Source: Nostoc linckia FACHB-104 (GTDB taxonomy: Bacteria; Cyanobacteriota; Cyanobacteriia; Cyanobacteriales; Nostocaceae). Taken from it: a DNA stretch of 64,000 nucleotides. Shown here in pieces: positions 44,113 to 52,793 of the stretch (the first letter of the stretch is position 1; every line of letters starts with the position of its first letter). Position numbers and translations under genes: made by a program. The notes under the pieces were generated by a model, which saw nothing but the letters and a program-made list of their open reading frames with translations, ran no database searches and was not told where the DNA came from. The stretch is from assembly GCF_014696615.1 (NCBI RefSeq), contig NZ_JACJQJ010000030.1, forward strand, positions 1 through 64,000, in the 5' to 3' direction.

Positions 44113-46068
44113 ATGTGGAACACAATCAAGCAGCAAGCGAAAATTTGGCGTACAGCTGCGCTACCTGGGTTGGTAGTGATTGGCTGTGTGGCGATCGCGC
44201 GGCTGACGGGTTCCCTGCAACTTTTAGAATGGATAGCCTTTGATAACTTTTTACGCCTACGTCCAGAGGAAGCAGTAGATCCAGAGATTGTAATTATTGG
44301 CATTAACGAAAATGATATTAAATTAGTTGGGCAGTACCCGATCCCTGATCGCAATCTGGCTCAAATGTTAAGTATTATTCAAAGTTACCAACCAAGAGCT
44401 ATTGGTTTAGATATTTTTCGGGATCTGTCTGTTGGTTCAGATAGAGATGAATTCAGCAGAATTTTGCGAACTAGTTCTAATTTAGTAGGTATTGAAACTT
44501 CTAATACCCAATCTATTCTAAGTGTAAAACCACCCCCAGAATTACCCACGAATCGTGTTGCTATTGCTAATGCTATCCTCGATCCTGATGGGAAATTACG
44601 GCGCTGTTTGTTAGCAACAAGAGTTGATTCTGGCGAAATTAAATATTCTTTATCCTTGCTTTTAGCCAAAATATACTTGCGATCGCAGGGGATTTCCCTC
44701 AAGCATGGTAATCGTGCTGACTATCCGATTTGGTTTGGTAACACTAAATTACCCCGCTTTACTACGAATACTGGTAGCTACATCGGCGCTAAAGCAGGTG
44801 GTAATCAAATATTAATTAATTTTCGCAGTCACCCTCATCCCTTCCCCATTGTCTCGTTCACAGATGTTGTCACAGGTAAAGTTAAACCAGAATTGATGCG
44901 CGATCGCATTGTGATTATTGGCATGACTGCCGCCAGCGTCAATGATACATTTATGACATCGGCAACGAAAAATACTATCCTAACAGATGGCTTAGGTGAT
45001 ACAGAGCAGTATCAATTAATTTATGGGGTAGAGTATCAAGCACACGCTACCAGTCAAATTATCAACGCCGTACTTCACCACAGACCACTATTGCACACAT
45101 GGCTAGAGGGTTGGGAATATTTCTGGATTTTACTATGGGGATTGCTAGGGATCGCCTTGGGTTTAATACTCCAATCTCCTTGGAAAACGCTTTTTAGTCT
45201 AGCTTTGTGCAGTATTTGTCTGATGGCAATCTGTTATGGTCTAATAATTTTTAGTTGGTGGGTGCCTATGGTGCCAGCACTATTGGCATTATGTGCAGCC
45301 GGATTAACCACCTCATTTTTTGACCGAGATTCGAGAATTTTGCTCGAACAGCGCAGTTTGACACTCAAGCGCACTTACGATGCTGTTCACAATGGCCCGT
45401 TACAAACAATCGCCGCCATGCTAAGAAGTCTGGATGAAGATGTTTCACCCAGTAAATTGCGATCGCAACTACAAGTACTCAATCAGGAATTGCGATCGGT
45501 TTATGAGTCGATGAATCAAGAACTTGTCACAGGTGAAAATCGCTATGTGCATACTCCCATTGTGGAATTGCTGTATGAGGTTTATGAGAATACTTTAATG
45601 CGAGATTTACCAGGATTTGACTCTATCAAAACTTACATCCCCCCTGACTTTACGCCACTAAAAGATTGCAATTTCACTGCCGATCAAAAACAAGGTTTAT
45701 GCAGATTTCTAGAAGAAGCGCTGTGTAATGTAGGTAAACACGCTATTGGTGCTACTCGTTTGGATGTAGTTTGTACACGCCAAAAAAACTTGTGTAATCT
45801 GCAAATTATTGATAACGGCGTTGGTAATCTCTTATTTAAACGTCATCAACATGGACGAGGCACAGATCAGGCCAGAGATTTAGCGAGATCCTTAGGCGGC
45901 AGATTTCAGCGCCGAACTCACAATCTAGCGGCGCAATACTCGATAGTAGATACTACGCCAACCCAACCCCAAGGAGTCATTTGTGAACTCACATGGCGAG
46001 AAATCAAACCTTGGTGGCAATTTCTTGTCCGCAAAAATCCTTTAGCTAAACATAAAATTACCCCTTAA
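44113..46068 (+). CDS. CHASE2-domain sensor histidine kinase
   Basis: This 651-residue protein has an N-terminal helix (about 17-35) and an extracellular CHASE2 domain (about 40-310: DPEIVIIGINENDIK, GLDIFRDL, LRDRIVIIG-like MRDRIVIIGMTA). Three closely spaced membrane helices (about 335-405) follow, then a HisKA_3-like segment VHNGPLQTIAAML with H426. The HATPase (about 520-640) has EEALCNVGKHA and DNGVG. The receiver-HTH gene lies upstream, and DUF928 follows after five bases. CHASE2 kinases are often linked with DUF928, CHAT and haemagglutinin genes in cyanobacteria, as seen here. Confidence 0.88.
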   Translation: MWNTIKQQAKIWRTAALPGLVVIGCVAIARLTGSLQLLEWIAFDNFLRLRPEEAVDPEIVIIGINENDIKLVGQYPIPDRNLAQMLSIIQSYQPRAIGLDIFRDLSVGSDRDEFSRILRTSSNLVGIETSNTQSILSVKPPPELPTNRVAIANAILDPDGKLRRCLLATRVDSGEIKYSLSLLLAKIYLRSQGISLKHGNRADYPIWFGNTKLPRFTTNTGSYIGAKAGGNQILINFRSHPHPFPIVSFTDVVTGKVKPELMRDRIVIIGMTAASVNDTFMTSATKNTILTDGLGDTEQYQLIYGVEYQAHATSQIINAVLHHRPLLHTWLEGWEYFWILLWGLLGIALGLILQSPWKTLFSLALCSICLMAICYGLIIFSWWVPMVPALLALCAAGLTTSFFDRDSRILLEQRSLTLKRTYDAVHNGPLQTIAAMLRSLDEDVSPSKLRSQLQVLNQELRSVYESMNQELVTGENRYVHTPIVELLYEVYENTLMRDLPGFDSIKTYIPPDFTPLKDCNFTADQKQGLCRFLEEALCNVGKHAIGATRLDVVCTRQKNLCNLQIIDNGVGNLLFKRHQHGRGTDQARDLARSLGGRFQRRTHNLAAQYSIVDTTPTQPQGVICELTWREIKPWWQFLVRKNPLAKHKITP

Positions 46069-46073
46069 CAGCC

Positions 46074-46829
46074 ATGATTCAGCAAATTGTGCAAATTTTA
46101 CCCAAACTAATTGCTAACAAATTGATCGCGGCTATTTTATTAGGAATTTCGCTGCTACCCATAGCAGTCATAGCAGATGATAAAGCGCCGCCCGACGACA
46201 AAGCGCCCCCTACAGGAAGATCCTCTGGAGGTAGGGGATGCGGGACAACAACACAACCAGCACAGTCAAATGTGCCAGCACTGATTTTACTTGCACCCTC
46301 AAGCTACTCTGGAAAAACAATTTCTACTCGTCCCACATTTGCCTGGTTTGTGCGTGATACGGCTGCTGTAGCAATGGAATTTCGGCTATATGAGCAGGAA
46401 AATAATCGCTATAAACTAGTTAAAGAAATCAAAGACGACAACTTTAAAACTCTTCCAGGGATTATGCTGCTTTCGCCTTCTAACTCCACCCCAGAATTGA
46501 CGGTTGGCAAGCGCTATCGTTGGCAAGTTGAACTAGTTTGCGATCCTAGCCGTCCTTCAGGTAATCTGTTTGCAGAGTCGGAAATTGAAGTTGTACCGAT
46601 CCCAGCAAATTTAAAAAAACAAGTAGAAAGTACAAGCGATCGCCTGAGTCAGGCTAAGTTATACGCACAGGCAAATCTTTGGTATGACGCTTTCGGTACA
46701 GCTTTCGCCTCTCCTAGTAATGAAATTGGGTTGAAAGACTTACGAGTGTCTTTACTCGATCAAGTTGCTACAGATGATGCTGAGAAAGGTGTGTTACGAG
46801 GTAGTGAAATTCATTCTTTGCAACGCTAG
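46074..46829 (+). CDS. DUF928 exported protein
   Basis: This 251-residue protein has a signal peptide or anchor (about 12-34) and a Pro/Lys/Gly-rich linker with two DDKAPP repeats. The DUF928 core follows: LAPSSYSGKTISTRPTFAW, EFRLYEQENN, LTVGKRYRWQVELVCDP. The second half is helical (LSQAKLYAQANLWYDAFGTAF). The function of the family is unknown. Starting five bases after the CHASE2 kinase stop codon, it is almost certainly co-translated with it and may be its extracytoplasmic partner. Confidence 0.82.
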   Translation: MIQQIVQILPKLIANKLIAAILLGISLLPIAVIADDKAPPDDKAPPTGRSSGGRGCGTTTQPAQSNVPALILLAPSSYSGKTISTRPTFAWFVRDTAAVAMEFRLYEQENNRYKLVKEIKDDNFKTLPGIMLLSPSNSTPELTVGKRYRWQVELVCDPSRPSGNLFAESEIEVVPIPANLKKQVESTSDRLSQAKLYAQANLWYDAFGTAFASPSNEIGLKDLRVSLLDQVATDDAEKGVLRGSEIHSLQR

Positions 46830-46915
46830 ATTAATGCGAGTTGGAGGGGCCAATTTCTGAATTTTAGATTTTGGATTGGGGATTGGGGAATTCAAGGAGC
46901 AACAGATGTGCGCCT

Positions 46916-49675
46916 TTACAACCAATTTCCTACAAGAATCATTGCTGCCCAATAACCAGGATGATTGCGATCGCCTGGATTTTGTTGCAGCCATTTTTTT
47001 TGTGCCGATTGCAGTGCTTTGGCTCTGCTCATTCCCTGCTGGAGATTTTGATAAAATTGGGTAATTAGCTGGGCTGTAGACTCATCATCCACTTGCCACA
47101 GAGAAGCGACAACGCTACGTGCGCCAGCTTGCAGAGAAATTCCCGCAATACCCAAAGCATCGCGATCGCTTCCGGCTGCTGTTTCGCAAGCTGTAAGTGT
47201 GAGTAACTCTAGCGCTTTACCTTGATGAACTTCCCGAATCATCTGATAAAGCTGATTCATCGTCAACTTTTCGTTATACCTATAAGTTTGCATTTTCGAG
47301 TTCTCACTTAACTCTCCTTGTTCCCCGATTTGCTTGCCAGTTACTAAATAGGTATCCTGGGAATCAATGCCAAATTTTCCGTGAGTTGCTAAATGAATAA
47401 TCGGAAATGCATTTTGTGTAAGTTCTGCTTTTAGGCGTTCTGAGCTAAAAGCATCATCAATTAATCCTTGACTCCCTGGAAAAATAGTTGTGATTTTCTC
47501 AATTTCTGTTTTGACATAGTTTAATGGTTCAAAAAATATTGGCCCCTCAACAACGGAAGGCTTGGTTAAACCAAAACCCAAAACGCGCAGAGATTTTCTA
47601 TTAAGTTGAGCCGGATCAACTAAGTTGAGACTAAGTGTACTAGCAATAGCATACTGCTCAATTAAAAATTGCTTACCATCATAAAGCGCCGCCATTGGAA
47701 TAGTCCGGAAAATTCCATCTTGAATGAAGACTAAAGTATCAATCTGTGAATCTTGCAACTGTTTGGCAAAGGGACTGATTAGCCAGTCATAAACTTCCTG
47801 AGCTTTTTCTTGATAGCTATTTGCTAAATCTGAGCGCTTTTCTAGTTTGAGACGTAGCTCATTTATAGTTGTAATTACATCCTGGGTTTTGGTATTTACC
47901 CAATAAATTTGTGATTGAAATTTTCTATTTTTATTGAGCAAACTGAGGATAACAGCAACTCGATTCTGCAGAATCATAGTACTGATAACAGCAGTTTTTC
48001 CATTGATTATTGTTACTGGTTTAGCTATGAATTGTAAAGCACAATCATCACCTAGATAATTTTCTAACTCTGCTAAACGCAAACTATCAAGAGTTTCTAG
48101 AGCAAGCTCTATCGATTTTGGATGATTTTTATCTTTTGATTCTTGTGCTTGCTCAAGATACAATTGAGTTAATTCACGATAGACAGGTTCAACTGTGTCA
48201 CGAAAATCTAATTGGAAATCGCGCTTGGCGCTGGCTAAATCTCCGCGAATTTCTTTTAAAATTTTCACTGCACTTTCATAGGATGCGATCGCCTCAGTAG
48301 TTTTGTTCTGCGCCTGTAAAATCCGCCCAGCTTGCCAATCCCACAAATAGCGGCTTTCTTGCATTCCCGCAATGAATTGGGCTTGTTGCGTCAGTTTCAA
48401 AGCTTGCTGATAGTCTTGGCGACATTCATAAATATGTCCCAAACGCCCAAATGCAATAGATGCAGATTGTTTATCTTTGAGACGTTGGGCGATCGCAATT
48501 GCTTTCTTAAGTAATTCTACAGTTTCTGCAGGTATATCTTTACTTACACAGCGATTTGCTAACTCAGGATTAAAAGATGCTGGAGGTAATTTCAGCAATT
48601 GATATAAACTGGCTAGCCGAATTGCTGCATAAGCTTTATCGCGAGAATATGGTATGTTTTTAAATATACTAAATGCTTGCTGAAGAACATTGCCTACGGA
48701 TACATCTGTGCGGCTACGATGATAAGGGATGAATAAATTAAGGAGCGATCGCAGTTCATTCACCCGATCGTTGTATTTCCTTGCAAGACTCAGGCTTTCT
48801 TCAAAATAGCTCATAGCTTTACTATCTGATTGACGAGCATTACGAGCAAATTTTGCAATTGCTATTTTATCGGCTGCTTGTTGAGCAAACTCAAGTCGCT
48901 GATAGTCTCTTTGTGCGAGGTTGGTGTAAGTATTTCCTAAACCATTCAAGGCCGAAATAACGTAGAGTTGACCTTGATTTTTATCTACTTTTGTCAACAG
49001 AATTTTAAAATATTTCAGCGCTGACTCGTAATCACCTTGCAGACGATGGGCATTACCCAAACTACCTAAAGCCGTGACTTCTCCCAGGCTATCTGTATAT
49101 TTGCGGGCGATGTTCAAAGCACTTTCTGGGCTACAGTTTGGCTCTTGCTGATTTTCCCCACATAATAGCGCGATCGCTTGACGTTGCTGCCCTTGGTTGC
49201 TGTATGCTTGCGCCAGCTCGGTGAGTATTCTTCCTTGCTGAAGGCGATCGCCAACTTGTTGATAATAGGTGATAAGTTGATTGAGAATTGCGATCACTCG
49301 TTCAATTTGGCCGATTTGTTGATAACCACGCACCAAATACTTTAAAACTACTGCCCTGTCTTTGGATTGAGAATCAGTGCTGATAGCTGCTTCCCATAAC
49401 GAAATTGCACCAAGAAAATCTCCTGTTTGATAACGCGTTAACCCTTGCTGTATGATTTGTTTCGAGTCAGTCTCTTGGGCGCTAACGACTTCACCCAGTT
49501 GCACCTGCCTAAATAAGAGAGAAACCTGACTCAAACACAAGCAAAATGTGAGGCTACTAAGAAATAAAACCTTCAGCAGGTGACGAGTTTGCAAGCCTCG
49601 GCGTAATACAATCCAGAAATTGAGATACTTTAGCAAAAAGTGATACCAATTCAAGAAATCTTTGCCAAAAACCAA
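46916..49675 (-). CDS. TPR-CHAT protease, exported or membrane-anchored
   Basis: This protein has up to 919 residues. The start is uncertain: the frame opens at a TTG (49675) and the first hydrophobic segment is near residues 32-60. The middle holds TPR repeats (about 70-450: LEFAQQA, ALKYFKILLTKVD, AYSNQGQQRQAIALL and others). The C-terminal CHAT caspase-like domain (about 620-919) has His in LATHGKF (about 765) and Cys in LTLTACETAAGSD (about 830), the expected catalytic dyad. CHAT proteins are cysteine proteases or related scaffolds. It faces the DUF928 gene and lies back to back with the haemagglutinin gene (49819), a recurrent cyanobacterial arrangement. Confidence 0.88.
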   Translation of the reverse strand: MVFGKDFLNWYHFLLKYLNFWIVLRRGLQTRHLLKVLFLSSLTFCLCLSQVSLLFRQVQLGEVVSAQETDSKQIIQQGLTRYQTGDFLGAISLWEAAISTDSQSKDRAVVLKYLVRGYQQIGQIERVIAILNQLITYYQQVGDRLQQGRILTELAQAYSNQGQQRQAIALLCGENQQEPNCSPESALNIARKYTDSLGEVTALGSLGNAHRLQGDYESALKYFKILLTKVDKNQGQLYVISALNGLGNTYTNLAQRDYQRLEFAQQAADKIAIAKFARNARQSDSKAMSYFEESLSLARKYNDRVNELRSLLNLFIPYHRSRTDVSVGNVLQQAFSIFKNIPYSRDKAYAAIRLASLYQLLKLPPASFNPELANRCVSKDIPAETVELLKKAIAIAQRLKDKQSASIAFGRLGHIYECRQDYQQALKLTQQAQFIAGMQESRYLWDWQAGRILQAQNKTTEAIASYESAVKILKEIRGDLASAKRDFQLDFRDTVEPVYRELTQLYLEQAQESKDKNHPKSIELALETLDSLRLAELENYLGDDCALQFIAKPVTIINGKTAVISTMILQNRVAVILSLLNKNRKFQSQIYWVNTKTQDVITTINELRLKLEKRSDLANSYQEKAQEVYDWLISPFAKQLQDSQIDTLVFIQDGIFRTIPMAALYDGKQFLIEQYAIASTLSLNLVDPAQLNRKSLRVLGFGLTKPSVVEGPIFFEPLNYVKTEIEKITTIFPGSQGLIDDAFSSERLKAELTQNAFPIIHLATHGKFGIDSQDTYLVTGKQIGEQGELSENSKMQTYRYNEKLTMNQLYQMIREVHQGKALELLTLTACETAAGSDRDALGIAGISLQAGARSVVASLWQVDDESTAQLITQFYQNLQQGMSRAKALQSAQKKWLQQNPGDRNHPGYWAAMILVGNWL

Positions 49676-49688
49676 TTATCTGTTGTCG

Positions 49689-49708
49689 GGGCGCACAGCT
49701 GTACGCCC
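49689..49708. repeat. Dispersed 20-bp palindrome, one mismatch
   Basis: GGGCGCACAGCTGTACGCCC in the divergent promoter region between the CHAT and haemagglutinin genes. Its position makes it a possible operator as well as a repeat. Confidence 0.7.
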
Positions 49709-49818
49709 TGACTGAAAAATCTATCTTTAGTCTGATAAGTTTTGACAATAATTGCCCAATCCGATAGTTTTTTTGTATCAGGTTCAAAAGAACAGATGTG
49801 CCTGGGGAAGCAACGCCC

Positions 49819-52263
49819 ATGATTGCAAGAAACTATCTTGGCAAGTGGCTAACGGTAACAAGTAGCTTAATTTTGTCTAACTTGCTAGGTGTGGGGAAAG
49901 TTGCACTAGCTCAGGTTATAGCCGATGAAACATTATCAACACAGGAAAGAACGCAGGTATTAGGCGATCGCAATTTTCAAATTGATGGGGGTGCAATTCG
50001 CGGCAGTAATCTATTTCACAGTTTCCGCGAGTTTTCTCTACCTACAGGCGGGGAAGTCTATTTTAATAATGCCAGGAATATCGAAAATATTTTTAGTCGA
50101 GTTACAGGCAGATCGATATCTAATATTGATGGCGTAATTCGAGCTAATGGCACAGCAAATCTATTTTTAATTAATCCCAATGGCATTATTTTTGGTGCTA
50201 ATGCTCGCTTAAATATTGGTGGCTCATTTTTAGCCAGTACAGCTGATAGTATCAACTTTGCTGATGGCGTGAAGTTTAGCGCCACCAATCCCCAAACAGA
50301 ACCGCTATTAACAATCAATGTTCCTATTGGCTTGCAATTTGGGCAAAATTCAGGAAGTATTACTGTACAAGGTACAGGCTACGATTTATCGGTTCAAGAG
50401 CCAATCCGCTCGCCAACAATTAGAGGTAATGCTGTCACAGGTTTGCAGGTATTACCTGGGGAAAGTTTAGTATTGCTTGGGGGTAATGTAAATATACAGG
50501 GTGGTACGCTCAAAGCCGAGCAAGGACGCATTGAGTTAGGGAGTGTAGGTGATGGACAACAGGTTGCATTCAGTTTCATTTCTCAAGGCTTTGCTCTCAA
50601 CTATCAAGGTGTAAAACGTTTCGGGAATATAAGTTTATCTCAGCAGGCTTTAGCTGATGCTAGTGGCGGCGGTTTCATTCAGGTGCAAGGAAATCAGATA
50701 TCTTTAACTGATGCCTCACAGATTTTGATTCAAAACCAAGGTGAGCAGCCAAGGGGAAGCATTAACGTCAATGCAGCTCAATCTTTATCTATGAGTTCCA
50801 CAAGCCCAGATGGTAGGCTGCGTAGTGGTTTGGATGCTCAAACGGTGGGAAGTGGAGCAGGTGCAGATATCGCCATTTCTACACAGCAGTTAATTGTTCA
50901 GGGTGGTGCAGCCGTTAGCGCTCGTTCTTTCGGTAGTGGTAAGGCGGGCAGTGTGACTGTGGATGCTGCTGATTCAGTGCAAATATTGAGATTTTCACCC
51001 TTTGATTTGTTGCGAACCAGTAGCATTGGCACTGTCGCCCTAAGTTCTGGGGATGCAGGCGATATTAGCCTGTCAACTAGGCAATTAACTGTGCAAGATG
51101 GCGGATCTGTAGCAGTTTCGACTTTAGGAAGTGGTGACGCAGGAGAGTTAACAATCAATGCCCTAGATTCAGTAGAATTACTAGGAGTGAGAGATATTTT
51201 CCAGTTTAGTAGTTTGTCTGCTCCCACTTTGGGTTCTGGCAATGGCGGGAAAATCACCATCAATACAGCAAGGCTGATATTGCAAAATGGAGGCACTGTT
51301 AATTCTTCTACTGTAGCTACTGGTAATGGCGGCAGTGTGTCGATTAATGCTCAAGAATCTGTGGCGATCGCAGGTACAGGCTTAAACTCTGCACTTCCTA
51401 GTAGTGTGCGTGCATCTGCTCCAATTCCCAATGAGCAACTCAGACAGGCTTATCAACTATCGCCAGTGCCTAGCGGTTCTTCTGGGAATGTTACCATTAA
51501 TACCCAAAATTTGAGCGTCACAAATGGTGGCAGCATCGAAGTTAGCAATCAAGGGCTAGGCAATGCAGGAAATCTCCAAATTAATGCCCAATCTATTTTT
51601 CTAGACACTAACGGGGCAATTACATCAGCAACCGCATCTGGTGAAGGGGGCAATATTCAACTTCAGGTGAGGGATTTGCTATTAATGCGTCGCACCAGTG
51701 AAATCACTGCCTCAGCTAGCGGCACTGGCAATGGTGGCAACATCAATATTAATACTCCCTTACTCGTCGCCGTTCCTCAAGAAAATAGCGATATTAGCGC
51801 CAATTCTGTGAATGCTCGCGGCGGCAATGTCAATATTAAAACCAATGGCATTTTTGGCTTCCAATCCACCTTACAAAACACTTTCTTAAGTAACATCAGC
51901 GCCACAGGCGGAAATTCTACCTTAAATGGTACTGTGCAAATCAATGTTGAAAATATTACCCCCAATAATGGATTAGTGGAATTTCTTCCTCTGTTATCAG
52001 ATACTAATACCCTGATTGCTAATAGCTGCATAATCCGCAATCCTCGCCAAAGCAGATTTATTATTACGGGTTCTGGAGGCTTACCAACTTTACCTGATGA
52101 CTTGGCTAACTCTCCTTTTCCCACTTATGAGTTAGTCCCCACCACGAGAAATTCCCAAAACAACACTTCCCTACAGCAATTAGAACCTCTATCTGAGCCT
52201 GATGGAATTTATCAATTATCAAATGGAGAAATTGTCTTAGGGCGCTCCTGTGCCAAATCTTGA
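49819..52263 (+). CDS. Filamentous-haemagglutinin-type two-partner secretion exoprotein (TpsA-like)
   Basis: I chose ATG 49819, behind GGGGAAGC. The 814-residue product has a signal peptide (about 1-33, ending VALAQ). A TPS secretion domain follows (about 40-160: IDGGAIRGSNLFHSFREF, NLFLINPNGIIFGANARL with the NPNG hallmark). A long beta-helix of repeated GSGNGGKITINTARL-like and GNGGSVSINAQES-like units makes up the body. The C-terminus (about 720-814) has two cysteines (NSCIIR, GRSCAKS). Such proteins are exported through a TpsB pore, not encoded here, and act in adhesion or contact. The CHAT gene is divergent and 140 bp away. Confidence 0.88.
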   Translation: MIARNYLGKWLTVTSSLILSNLLGVGKVALAQVIADETLSTQERTQVLGDRNFQIDGGAIRGSNLFHSFREFSLPTGGEVYFNNARNIENIFSRVTGRSISNIDGVIRANGTANLFLINPNGIIFGANARLNIGGSFLASTADSINFADGVKFSATNPQTEPLLTINVPIGLQFGQNSGSITVQGTGYDLSVQEPIRSPTIRGNAVTGLQVLPGESLVLLGGNVNIQGGTLKAEQGRIELGSVGDGQQVAFSFISQGFALNYQGVKRFGNISLSQQALADASGGGFIQVQGNQISLTDASQILIQNQGEQPRGSINVNAAQSLSMSSTSPDGRLRSGLDAQTVGSGAGADIAISTQQLIVQGGAAVSARSFGSGKAGSVTVDAADSVQILRFSPFDLLRTSSIGTVALSSGDAGDISLSTRQLTVQDGGSVAVSTLGSGDAGELTINALDSVELLGVRDIFQFSSLSAPTLGSGNGGKITINTARLILQNGGTVNSSTVATGNGGSVSINAQESVAIAGTGLNSALPSSVRASAPIPNEQLRQAYQLSPVPSGSSGNVTINTQNLSVTNGGSIEVSNQGLGNAGNLQINAQSIFLDTNGAITSATASGEGGNIQLQVRDLLLMRRTSEITASASGTGNGGNININTPLLVAVPQENSDISANSVNARGGNVNIKTNGIFGFQSTLQNTFLSNISATGGNSTLNGTVQINVENITPNNGLVEFLPLLSDTNTLIANSCIIRNPRQSRFIITGSGGLPTLPDDLANSPFPTYELVPTTRNSQNNTSLQQLEPLSEPDGIYQLSNGEIVLGRSCAKS

Positions 52264-52431
52264 AATTTAGGTTTCCGAACTTGGAAAGCAATTTGCGTGA
52301 CAAGTCGATGTATTCATCATAGCGATCGCTCTAAACTATCAATCAAGCCGCCAAGGAAAAGCACAGCTACAAGATTTCAATGAACTCAAGAATTTAAATA
52401 TTCATCAACTGGATTACAAGGAGCGATCACC

Positions 52432-52701
52432 ATGATGAAACTTGTTAGTCTACAAAAACTAGTTGATAAATGGATTGATGCCATAGAGTTTCACAATCCT
52501 CATGTGGCACAATTCTTATGTCAAATAATCCCGGCTCGTTGCCCTTTTGAGCAAGAAATTAAACTTTTTCGCTACAGCTTATTTCGCATTCCATCCCTGT
52601 GTAAACTCAACCCCATTTACGAGCAATTGGTTAGCCTTCGCTTCAAAGCTTTATCCTATCTTGCTAATGAATGTGGTGAGGATGTCACCCGATATTGTTG
52701 A
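52432..52701 (+). CDS. Stand-alone Mo-dependent nitrogenase C-terminal-domain protein (second copy)
   Basis: AAGGAGCGATCACC precedes two adjacent ATG codons. The 89-residue protein has the full family core: IPARCPFEQEIKLF, IPSLCKLNPIYEQLVSLRFKAL and SYLANECGEDVTRYC. It is closer to the family consensus than the copy at 7091 because it keeps the ECGEDVTRYC end. It precedes the truncated STAND gene by 92 bp. There is no nitrogenase gene nearby. Role unknown. Confidence 0.8.
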   Translation: MMKLVSLQKLVDKWIDAIEFHNPHVAQFLCQIIPARCPFEQEIKLFRYSLFRIPSLCKLNPIYEQLVSLRFKALSYLANECGEDVTRYC

Positions 52702-52793
52702 TTGAAAAATTGTATTTCATTTGAGATGAGGCTGCTTTCATCTTCCATATTCTACAAATAAATTCGCAAATTAAATAGGAGTGCTAGAGGTTT

